Assembly: GCF_014197245.1 (NCBI RefSeq)
Contig: NZ_JACIFF010000011.1
Coordinates: 62,001 to 126,000, forward strand
Origin: Neolewinella aquimaris
GTDB taxonomy: Bacteria > Bacteroidota > Bacteroidia > Chitinophagales > Saprospiraceae
Direction: 5' to 3'
DNA length: 64,000 nucleotides
Position numbers and translations under genes: made by a program. A model generated the notes under the pieces. That model was not told the origin of the DNA, did no database searches, and was given only the letters and a program-made list of their open reading frames with translations. Below, in pieces: positions 1 to 6,841 of the stretch (the first letter of the stretch is position 1; each line of letters begins with the position of its first letter).

Positions 1-10
1 TTGTTATGCT

Positions 11-121
11 TTAAAAGCTGATTTTGTTCTCCCTCCCGGTAAATGGGTTTGCATCGATGATCTTCCCACGGTAAGTATGCTCGGATAATGTTGGAATTAC
101 CGTACCCAGTACGGGGATCAT
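11..121 (-). CDS. possible 36-aa small protein
   Basis: Reading the minus strand, an ATG begins 15 bases after the stop of the neighbouring outer-membrane barrel gene and runs 36 codons to a TAA. The peptide has a hydrophobic start (MIPVLGTVIPTL) and then a polar, protein-like stretch (TYRGKIIDANPFTGREN). I recognise no family. It could be a translated downstream cistron of the barrel gene, or simply an open stretch in a trailer; the amino-acid composition is the only argument for coding. Confidence 0.25.
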   Translation of the reverse strand: MIPVLGTVIPTLSEHTYRGKIIDANPFTGRENKISF

Positions 122-136
122 GAATACTGCCACGTC

Positions 137-646
137 CTACCGTCCGAGAACGTACCGGGCACTGAGGGCGTAGTGACTACTGAAGGAACTCTCCAGGTAT
201 TCCTCGCCCACGAAGAAGGTGGGTACGTAGTCGATGCTTACGTTGATGGGGGTATCCGGGAAGGCATAGTCCAGGCCGATATTGCCGTGAGCCCCCACCC
301 GAACGTCGCTGGAGCCGTCGCCGAAGATGTCGTCGTTCCATTTCCAGACGTAGGCACTGGCGCCACCCCCAATGTAGTAGCGCAGGCCGTCCAGGATCTG
401 GGGATCACCGTGCCACTGCAGCAGCCCCCCGGCACTGTACTGGCTGTATTTGTAGCCGAAGTAATTGCGATTGCGGTAGCCAAGCATCGCTTCGATGGCC
501 AGGTGGTCGTTGAAGGGAAAGGCCTTGAGGCTCAGCGCGAGGGGCGAACCCAGCCGGATGCCGACGGCCGTCTTGTACTCCTGGGCGGAGACTTCCGCCT
601 GCCCAACGAAGAGGCAACAAAGCAATAGGGTAAAAATGAATTTCAT
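137..646 (-). CDS. outer membrane beta-barrel-like protein
   Basis: A 169-aa exported protein. Residues 1-21 are a signal peptide (MKFIFTLLLCCLFVGQAEVSA) ending in an AQ-type cleavage site. The mature part is rich in alternating aromatic and glycine segments, for example YRNRNYFGYKYSQYSAGG and the closing SSHYALSARYVLGR, with a C-terminal hydrophobic strand as in small OM barrels of Bacteroidota (OmpW/opacity-like size). Its role is unknown. It stands alone, with a 515-base non-coding stretch upstream; no clear promoter was found. Family assignment is by composition only. Confidence 0.7.
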   Translation of the reverse strand: MKFIFTLLLCCLFVGQAEVSAQEYKTAVGIRLGSPLALSLKAFPFNDHLAIEAMLGYRNRNYFGYKYSQYSAGGLLQWHGDPQILDGLRYYIGGGASAYVWKWNDDIFGDGSSDVRVGAHGNIGLDYAFPDTPINVSIDYVPTFFVGEEYLESSFSSHYALSARYVLGR

Positions 647-816
647 AGTGCGTTAAATTGTGCCGGAACAAGACCGGCGGGTGAAAAATAGTGGAGGTAA
701 AGCAAGGTTGAGTGATGCAAGCGATTGAAAATCAAATAAATAGGTGTAATTAGGTGATTAAATCCGGACGCATTTCAATGCCAAAAACTATATTCTTCTA
801 TCCGCTCCGCCGGGTA

Positions 817-865
817 TGCCGACCGGTCACGGACCGGCAGGGCACGACGGGATCGCGCGATCCCG
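817..865. repeat. adjacent inverted repeats, possible structured element
   Basis: Two adjacent symmetric structures. CCGGTC (823-828) and GACCGG (832-837) flank a 3-base loop, with an outer TGCC (817-820)/GGCA (841-844) pairing. Directly after it, CGGGATCGCGCGATCCCG (848-865) is a perfect 18-bp palindrome, partly repeated again at 863-872. There is no T-run, so an intrinsic terminator is unlikely. It could be a dyad regulatory site or a small repeat element. Confidence 0.45.
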
Positions 866-1103
866 GGATCGCTATTGCGTAATCGGCTTGGTGTGCGGAA
901 TTGGACGGCATCCGCGGCCCCGCCCCTGTGTTGGCAGACGCGCTGCCGAACTCGCCTCTCTAAGTGTTGCATAGCGTTGAATGATTCCTATCACCGAAAT
1001 GACAGAACCCAACGCGATTATTTATGGATAGAAACCACCTGCTAAGGGGGATAAAATGCCGAAAAATTGGATTTTATCGTCCGCAAATGGTTGAAAGACA
1101 GCA

Positions 1104-1132
1104 TACTGCCCGACCATCAGGATCGGGCAGTA
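1104..1132 (-). terminator. rho-independent terminator of ffh
   Basis: A perfect 10-bp stem, TACTGCCCGA (1104-1113) with TCGGGCAGTA (1123-1132), and a 9-base loop, 29 bases past the ffh stop. On the minus strand it is followed by a short T-containing run (GTCTTTC), so the U-tract is weak. Confidence 0.65.
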
Positions 1133-1161
1133 CTGGATAAAATTTTACCGGTTGAGCGCGA

Positions 1162-2502
1162 TTACCGCCGCTTCCCGCCCTTAAAATTACCCGCCATCTG
1201 GGCCATCATCGGGTTATTCGACATTTTGTGCATCATTTTCCGCATGCCGTCGAACTGCTTGATGAAACGGTTCACATCCTCCATGCTTTGTCCGCAGCCG
1301 AGGGCGATCCGCTTTTTGCGACTCATGTTCAGCAGGGCGGGGTCGGCGCGTTCCTGCGGCGTCATGCTGTAGATGATGGCTTCGACGCGACCGAAGGCGG
1401 AATCGTCGATGTCGATGTTCTTCATGGCTTTCGACATGCCCGGGATCATGTTGAGCAGGCTCTTCATGTCGCCCATTTTCTTGAGCTGAGCCAGCTGGCT
1501 GAGAAAGTCGTTGAAGTCAAACTTGTTTTTCTTGATCTTCTTCTCCAGGCGCTTGGCCTCCTCCTCGTCGAACTGGTCCTGGGCGCGCTCCACGAAGGAG
1601 ATGATGTCTCCCATGCCCAGGATTCGCTGGGCCATCCGGTCGGGGTAAAAAACATCGATGGCGTCCATCTTTTCGCCGGTGCTGACGAATTTGATGGGCT
1701 TGCCGACGGTATACTTCACCGACAGGGCCGCACCGCCGCGGGTATCGCCGTCGAGTTTGGTGAGTACGACGCCGTCGTAGTTGATGCGCTCGTTGAAGGC
1801 CTTGGCGGTGTTGACCGCATCCTGACCCGTCATGGAGTCGACGACGAAGAGCGTTTCGTTGGGGCTGATGGCCTCGCGTACGTCGCTGATCTCCTGCATC
1901 ATCTTCTCGTCGACCGAAAGGCGGCCGGCGGTGTCGACGATGACGACGTCGAATTTGTTCTGCCGGGCGAAGTCGATGGCCTTCAGGGCGATCTCTACCG
2001 GGTTCTTGTTCTCGGGCTCCTTGTAGATCTCCGCGCCGACCTGTCCGGCGAGGACCGTAAGCTGGTCGATGGCCGCGGGCCGGTAGACGTCGCAGGCGGT
2101 GAGCAGCACCTTCATCTTGCGCTTTTCCTTCAGGTACTTGGCCAGTTTGCCGCTGAAGGTGGTCTTACCCGATCCCTGCAGACCGGCGATCAGCACTACG
2201 CCGGGCTCCCCCTTGACGTTGATGCCGACGGACTGTCCGCCCATCAGGTCCGTCAGTTCGTCCTGGACGATCTTGACCATCAGCTGGCCCGGCTTGACGG
2301 CCTTTAGTACGTTCTCCGTACCCAGGGCCTTTTCCTTCACCTTGTCGGTGAATTCCTTGGCAATTTTATAGTTCACGTCAGCGGCAACCAGGGCCCGGCG
2401 GATCTCCTTCAGGCTGGTTGCGACGTTGATTTCGGTAATCTTATTGTCGCCGGTCAGCGATTTAAAGGCGCCTTCGAGGCGGTCGCTCAGATTATCAAAC
2501 AT
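1162..2502 (-). CDS. ffh: signal recognition particle protein Ffh
   Basis: The 446-aa SRP54-type GTPase binds signal peptides as they leave the ribosome and hands them to FtsY at the membrane. The N domain (about 1-90) is followed by the G domain with P-loop GLQGSGKTT (about 108-116), DTAGRL and TKLDGDTRGG, and then a methionine-rich M domain ending in MMHKMSNNPMMAQMAG and a basic tail. Length is normal for bacterial Ffh. A TAccTTTG promoter element sits 20 bases before the ATG and a hairpin terminator follows the stop, so it is probably monocistronic. No 4.5S RNA gene was found next to it. Confidence 0.97.
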   Translation of the reverse strand: MFDNLSDRLEGAFKSLTGDNKITEINVATSLKEIRRALVAADVNYKIAKEFTDKVKEKALGTENVLKAVKPGQLMVKIVQDELTDLMGGQSVGINVKGEPGVVLIAGLQGSGKTTFSGKLAKYLKEKRKMKVLLTACDVYRPAAIDQLTVLAGQVGAEIYKEPENKNPVEIALKAIDFARQNKFDVVIVDTAGRLSVDEKMMQEISDVREAISPNETLFVVDSMTGQDAVNTAKAFNERINYDGVVLTKLDGDTRGGAALSVKYTVGKPIKFVSTGEKMDAIDVFYPDRMAQRILGMGDIISFVERAQDQFDEEEAKRLEKKIKKNKFDFNDFLSQLAQLKKMGDMKSLLNMIPGMSKAMKNIDIDDSAFGRVEAIIYSMTPQERADPALLNMSRKKRIALGCGQSMEDVNRFIKQFDGMRKMMHKMSNNPMMAQMAGNFKGGKRR

Positions 2503-2522
2503 ATACTTTCAACTTTGACCGA

Positions 2523-2530
2523 CAAAGGTA
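2523..2530 (-). promoter_or_regulatory. Bacteroidota -7 element (TAccTTTG) for ffh
   Basis: The minus strand reads TACCTTTG, a perfect match to the TAnnTTTG element of the Bacteroidota primary sigma factor, 20 bases before the ffh start. No good -33 TTG is visible. Confidence 0.6.
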
Positions 2531-2597
2531 AGAATTTAGGACACTTAAGCGCCCGGATGATTATATTGGGTTACCGCAACCAAAATCCACAGCGCTA

Positions 2598-3173
2598 ATG
2601 TCTACTCCCCTGCGCGTGTTATGCATGGCCGCCGCCTGGTTCGTGTTTTACCTCGCGACTTACTACGGTTGTATCCGTTCACTCGCCGCTCTCCCGGTAG
2701 CGGAGGAGACCGTTTCGGCCCGACCCGAGAAAACGATCGATCCCCCTCCGGTCGACACTTCAATGGTTCCCGATACCGGACGCGTGGTTGCGGGCGGGGG
2801 CGCAGGAGCGGAGGCGGAAGTGATTCAGCTGAGTTCCACGGAATTCAAGCTGCGCTTTCCCTTTAATTCCGAGACCGAGACCATCTCTCCGGAAGTGGAT
2901 GCGTACCTGGCGGAGATGGCCCGCAACATCGCCCGGGGGAAGGGTAGGGTGCGCATCGTCGGCCACACCGATGATATCGGCACCCCGGCCGACAACCTAA
3001 ATCTCGGTCGCCGTCGCGCCGAATTCGTCAAGTCTCTGCTCGTCAGCCAGGGTGTTCCGGCCGATCGTATCGAGGTTTCCTCCCGGGGCGAGAGCCAGCC
3101 CGAGGCAACGAATGGTACCGAGGAGGGACGGCGGCGCAATCGCCGGGCAGTGATCACTTTCCTGCCGGAGTAA
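2598..3173 (+). CDS. OmpA-family peptidoglycan-binding protein
   Basis: A 191-aa protein with one N-terminal hydrophobic segment (about 5-33), a proline/glycine linker, and a C-terminal OmpA-like domain (about 80-190). The domain shows the expected order: FPFNSETETIS, then the motif RIVGHTDDIGTPADNLNLGRRRA, and the terminal RRNRRAVITF. The domain binds meso-DAP peptidoglycan in known relatives, so this likely ties an envelope protein to the wall. The hydrophobic segment has no clean lipobox, so it is probably a signal anchor. The next gene starts 28 bases downstream and is probably co-transcribed. Confidence 0.88.
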   Translation: MSTPLRVLCMAAAWFVFYLATYYGCIRSLAALPVAEETVSARPEKTIDPPPVDTSMVPDTGRVVAGGGAGAEAEVIQLSSTEFKLRFPFNSETETISPEVDAYLAEMARNIARGKGRVRIVGHTDDIGTPADNLNLGRRRAEFVKSLLVSQGVPADRIEVSSRGESQPEATNGTEEGRRRNRRAVITFLPE

Positions 3174-3201
3174 TTCCATTCATAGGTCAAAGCAAACGAT
3201 T

Positions 3202-3810
3202 ATGAGTCCCCTTCTTCTCCAGATCAACGACACTTCCGACACCTGGCTGTGGTGGCTGCTGCTGTCGCTCGGTGCCTTCCTGCTCGGCTCTCTCCTCACC
3301 TGGCTCTTCACCCGGGTAGCCGCGGAAAGATTGGAGCAGAGTAATGCCGAAAGGGACCGTTACCACGCCAGTGCCACGAAGTGGGAAAAAGACTACCAGG
3401 GGGTCAAGTACCAGCTCGAGGAAGCCCACAAAATGGAAGCAGACCTACGGGCCAGCCTGCAGAGCTGCGAAGCCGACCGGCAAATGCTCCGTTACCGGGC
3501 GGAAAAGGCGGAAGCTTCCCTCACGGAGCACGCAACGGAGCAGGCGGGCGGTTTCTTCGAAGACGATAACCTGCGCATCATCTCCGGTATCGGCCCGGTA
3601 GCCAATGCCATCCTCCGCGATGCCGGTATCACGTCCTGGCGCGAACTGGCGGCCGCCGAAGTCACCACCCTGGGGGATATCCTCCGCACGGCCGATCATC
3701 CTTTCGATCCCGCCGAGCTCGATTCCTGGCCGAAGCAGGCTACCCTGGCCGCCGCCGGCAGGTGGGAAGAGCTGCGGGTTTTTCAGTGTCGTCTCAGGGA
3801 CGAACGGTGA
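3202..3810 (+). CDS. membrane-anchored coiled-coil protein with helix-hairpin-helix
   Basis: A 202-aa protein. One transmembrane helix (about 15-38, WLWWLLLSLGAFLLGSLLTWLF) is followed by a charged, probably coiled-coil region (about 40-115). The C-terminal part contains DNLRIISGIGPVANAILRDAG, a helix-hairpin-helix of the kind that follows OmpA domains in many Bacteroidota proteins. In those proteins the motif is often annotated as DNA-binding, but its role in an envelope setting is unknown. It sits just behind the OmpA-family gene. Its last 17 bases overlap the end of the convergent hydrolase gene. Confidence 0.75.
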   Translation: MSPLLLQINDTSDTWLWWLLLSLGAFLLGSLLTWLFTRVAAERLEQSNAERDRYHASATKWEKDYQGVKYQLEEAHKMEADLRASLQSCEADRQMLRYRAEKAEASLTEHATEQAGGFFEDDNLRIISGIGPVANAILRDAGITSWRELAAAEVTTLGDILRTADHPFDPAELDSWPKQATLAAAGRWEELRVFQCRLRDER

Positions 3811-4900
3811 TCGCTTCCCACCAGTGGTCGCGGTATTCGCCGGCCTCCGCTACGTTGAACCGCTGGCCGATCATGGGACTGATGGCCCGCTGGTGGGTGT
3901 CGGCGGTCATGATCCGGTCGATGGGGTCGTACCAGCTGTGGTCCGACAGGCTAAACCCGCCCCAGTGGATCGGCATCACGTGACGACCGCCCAGTTCTTC
4001 GTTTGCCTTCAGGGCTTCCTCCGGCTGCATGTGTACGTTCTTCCACCGCTTGTGGTACTGCCCCGAGTCCAGCATGGTCAGGTCAAAGGGACCGTAGCGG
4101 CGGCCGATCTCGCGGAAGTGCTGGCCGTAGCCGCTGTCTCCACCGAAGTAGAGTTTGTGGTTAGCCGTCTCGATCACGAAGCTGCACCACAGGGTTTTAT
4201 TCCGGGTGGAGGGGCTACGTCCGCTGAAGTGGCGGGCCGGAGTAGCGGTGTACGTTATGCCGCCGATGGTTGCGGATTGCCACCAGTCGAGCTCGGTAAT
4301 TTTGTCATCGGGAATACCCCAGTGCCGCAGGTGGGCGCCCATTCCCAGGGGGACTAGATAGGCCGCAGTACGGTCGCGTACGGCCATGAGCGTATCGTAG
4401 TCCAGGTGATCGTAGTGGTCGTGGGAGTATACGATCAGGTCGATCTCCCCGATGCTTTCCAGGGGGTGATAGTCCAGGTACGGAAACCGGTGCCCCAAAA
4501 ACGGTACGGGTGCCACCCATTCGCCGAGCATGGGATCGAAGAGTACGGTATTGCCTCCGCTTTCGAGTCGCACGGCCGAGTGACCGTACCAGGTGAGCTG
4601 ATCGGTCGCCGGATCGGGACGCAGCAGGGAATCGGTGACGGCTACGGGTAGGGGTAAGGTGGGTTGAGTCTGTTTGGCCTGTATGTAGCCGATGAGGTCG
4701 CCCATAAGGCTGCGAAAATCTTCCTGTAGCCGCGTTTTGTCGAGGTTGCGAAAGCGGCCCATTTTCCAGGCGGCCGTACCCTGGTAATCGCGCTCGGCCA
4801 TTTGGGCGACGGAGGCGCCGAACTGCGGGTCCTTCCGGATCTTTCGGGCAACGTAGCCAATGGGCAGCATGGCCAGACCGATAAGCCAGTGGGGTTTCAT
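3794..4900 (-). CDS. metallo-beta-lactamase fold hydrolase, UlaG/NAPE-PLD type
   Basis: A 368-aa protein. After a short N-terminal hydrophobic segment (MKPHWLIGLAMLPIGYVARK) comes a metallo-beta-lactamase fold with the metal motif SHDHYDHLD, and later PARHFSGR, FGGDSGYG and MPIHWGGF. This arrangement resembles N-acyl-phosphatidylethanolamine phospholipase D / UlaG-like L-ascorbate lactonase proteins. The start is the ATG at 4900, 17 bases after the symporter stop; a longer frame would run into the symporter gene and is not protein-like. It is the last gene of the minus-strand run. The substrate is unknown. Confidence 0.85.
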   Translation of the reverse strand: MKPHWLIGLAMLPIGYVARKIRKDPQFGASVAQMAERDYQGTAAWKMGRFRNLDKTRLQEDFRSLMGDLIGYIQAKQTQPTLPLPVAVTDSLLRPDPATDQLTWYGHSAVRLESGGNTVLFDPMLGEWVAPVPFLGHRFPYLDYHPLESIGEIDLIVYSHDHYDHLDYDTLMAVRDRTAAYLVPLGMGAHLRHWGIPDDKITELDWWQSATIGGITYTATPARHFSGRSPSTRNKTLWCSFVIETANHKLYFGGDSGYGQHFREIGRRYGPFDLTMLDSGQYHKRWKNVHMQPEEALKANEELGGRHVMPIHWGGFSLSDHSWYDPIDRIMTADTHQRAISPMIGQRFNVAEAGEYRDHWWEAITVRP

Positions 4901-4917
4901 AGCATGGCTTCTGAAGG

Positions 4918-6639
4918 TTAGGACAATTCCGGAGGAGATGGATCCTGCGTCTGGGCACCTTCCAGAACAACCGCTACGGCGATCGTGATCACGCAGCCGA
5001 TAAGGTTCAGCCACAGAAAGGCCAGGTCGATGAACTCCACCCAATTGGCTACGAAAGTAAGGGTCACGAAGGTTTGCCCGATGATCGCGGCGCGGAATAC
5101 GGCTTTTCCTCCCACGTACTTGAAGAAGAAGGCCACGGCAAACACCCCGAGAATCACCCCGTAGAACAGGGAGCCGATGATGTTGACGGCCTGAATCAGG
5201 TTGTCGAAAAGATTGGCTACCGCCGCGAACCCGAGGGCGACAACCCCCCAGAGAATGGTCAGCCACTTGCTGGCCGCAAAGTAGTGCTGGTCCGTGCGAC
5301 CGGGTACCAACGACCTGCGGTAAATGTCGACGACGCTGGTGGTTGCCAGGGCGTTCAGTTCGGAGCTGGTACTGGACATAGCGGCCGAAAAGATGACCGC
5401 CAGCAGGAGGCCTACCAGCCCGACCGGCAGGTAGTTGATGATGAAAGTGATGAAAACGTAGTCGCGGTCCTCGGTAATGAGTTCGGGGTCATAGGAGGCC
5501 AACAGGCCGTCGACCGAACTGGCCACCGCCCGACGCTCGGCCAGGGTGCCCTCTACGGCCGTGCGGGCCGCGGCAATCGCACCCTCATCTTCGGTGCGCA
5601 GTGCATCGACCATGGTGAGGGTTGCCTGCTCGTTGCGCTGGTTGATCCTGGCGTAATCCTCCTCCAGTACGGTCAGTTCGGAGCCGTATTCGGAGTTGCG
5701 CAGTTTGTCCAAGTTCGCCGAGTTGAAGTGGACGGGCGGTGGCTGAAACAGAAAAAAAACGAAGACCAAAATACCCACCACCAGCACCAGGAACTGCATG
5801 GGTACCTTGAAGATCCCGTTGAAGAGCAAACCGAGTCGGCTTTCCGTCAGGCTCTTCCCCGATAGGTAGCGCTGCACCTGCGACTGGTCGGTGCCGAAGT
5901 ACGACAAGAACAGGAAGGTACCCCCGAGCATGGCCGACCAAATATTGTAGCGGTCGTTGAGGTCGAATTCCAGGTCGACGATATTGAGCTTGCCCAGGTG
6001 GCCGGCCACGCCGATTGCATCCCCCAGACCGATGCCCGCCGGTAATTTGAGTACCACTACCGTACCCGCGGCAAACATGCCCAGCAGGATCACGATCATC
6101 TGCTGCTTCTGGGTGACGGACACCGCCTTGGTGCCCCCCATAACTGTGTAGAAGATCACCACAACGCCGATCAGGAGAATGGTGAGGCTCAGCGACCACT
6201 CCAGAATGGTGGACAAAATGATGGCGGGTGCGTAGATGGTGATCCCCGCCGCCAGCCCCCGCTGTATAAGAAAAAGGATGGCCGTGAGGGTTCTTACCCG
6301 TAAATCGAACCGCCCCTCCAGGTACTCGTAGGCCGTGTACACCTTTAGCCGGTAATAAATCGGCAGAACGAAGACGCAGAGTACTACCATTGCAATGGGC
6401 AGACCGAAGTAGAACTGGGCGAAACCAAGCCCGTCGTTGTAGGCCTGCCCCGGCGTACTCAGGAAGGTGATCGCGCTGGCCTGGGTGGCCATGACGGACA
6501 GGCCGATGGTCCACCACTTGAGGTCGCGGTCACCGAGCAGGTAGCTCTTGACGTTATCGACCTTGCGGGTTTTGTAGACGCCGTACAGCACGATTGCCGC
6601 CAGCGTGCCGGTCATGACGAACCAGTCTAGGAGGTCCAT
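4918..6639 (-). CDS. sodium:solute symporter family protein
   Basis: A 573-aa multi-spanning membrane protein of the SSF family, which couples sodium entry to uptake of a sugar, amino acid or organic acid. The first helices contain GDRDLKWWTIGLSVMATQASAITFLSTPG, typical of SSF helix 1-2, and about 13 hydrophobic segments follow. A soluble insert (about 310-395, ending AERRAVASSVDGLL) separates helices in the middle. It is preceded by a 49-aa one-helix protein, probably a small companion. The substrate cannot be read from the sequence; the region has no diagnostic catabolic genes. Confidence 0.9.
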   Translation of the reverse strand: MDLLDWFVMTGTLAAIVLYGVYKTRKVDNVKSYLLGDRDLKWWTIGLSVMATQASAITFLSTPGQAYNDGLGFAQFYFGLPIAMVVLCVFVLPIYYRLKVYTAYEYLEGRFDLRVRTLTAILFLIQRGLAAGITIYAPAIILSTILEWSLSLTILLIGVVVIFYTVMGGTKAVSVTQKQQMIVILLGMFAAGTVVVLKLPAGIGLGDAIGVAGHLGKLNIVDLEFDLNDRYNIWSAMLGGTFLFLSYFGTDQSQVQRYLSGKSLTESRLGLLFNGIFKVPMQFLVLVVGILVFVFFLFQPPPVHFNSANLDKLRNSEYGSELTVLEEDYARINQRNEQATLTMVDALRTEDEGAIAAARTAVEGTLAERRAVASSVDGLLASYDPELITEDRDYVFITFIINYLPVGLVGLLLAVIFSAAMSSTSSELNALATTSVVDIYRRSLVPGRTDQHYFAASKWLTILWGVVALGFAAVANLFDNLIQAVNIIGSLFYGVILGVFAVAFFFKYVGGKAVFRAAIIGQTFVTLTFVANWVEFIDLAFLWLNLIGCVITIAVAVVLEGAQTQDPSPPELS

Positions 6640-6676
6640 ACGGTGTGGTTAGACTGGCTAGGAGAAAGGAGAAGCA

Positions 6677-6826
6677 TTAACTGTAGAGGCAAGTGACCAG
6701 ATAAAAGGTGATGATGAGGGCAAGATGCAGCAGCAACACGAACAGGTAGATGTTTCGCCAACTTCCCAGTACGGGTGGGGCGTCGATGTCCGGTTCGTCG
6801 TTCGGGGGAGCGGCCGCTTGCTTCAT
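6677..6826 (-). CDS. 49-aa single-helix protein, likely symporter companion
   Basis: An ATG at 6826 opens 49 codons to a TAA, 37 bases before the symporter start and 15 bases after the helicase stop. The first 20 residues are proline- and acid-rich (MKQAAAPPNDEPDIDAPPVL). They are followed by GSWRN and a single hydrophobic helix (IYLFVLLLHLALIITFYLV). Small one- or two-helix proteins encoded directly upstream of SSF transporters are known in several bacteria (DUF4212, YhdT/DUF997, DUF3311 types); this matches in position and topology though I cannot name its family. Confidence 0.7.
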   Translation of the reverse strand: MKQAAAPPNDEPDIDAPPVLGSWRNIYLFVLLLHLALIITFYLVTCLYS

Positions 6827-6841
6827 GCTGCAAGTTAGGAA

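Larger units (their letters stand above)
647..1161. other. 515-base intergenic region, no convincing gene
   Basis: This lies between ffh and the outer-membrane barrel gene, both on the minus strand. It holds the ffh terminator at its right end and a block of tight inverted repeats near 817-872. A 65-codon minus-strand open frame (775-972) is low-complexity arginine-rich and looks non-coding. I looked for SRP RNA, RNase P and tmRNA signatures here and found none. Confidence 0.6.

Noticed and set aside
775-972. A 65-aa arginine-rich protein
   Set aside because: Low complexity, no start context and dense inverted repeats inside; probably non-coding.
640-1161. A 4.5S SRP RNA gene next to ffh
   Set aside because: No GGAA-tetraloop SRP core (GTCAGG...AGCAGC) was found in the region on either strand.
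1228-2307. A 359-codon open frame on the plus strand across ffh
   Set aside because: It is antisense to a certain ffh gene; high GC leaves long shadow frames, and its composition is not protein-like.
3794-5266. A 490-aa version of the metallo-hydrolase
   Set aside because: The extra 122 N-terminal residues overlap the symporter gene and are arginine-rich shadow sequence; the ATG at 4900 is better.
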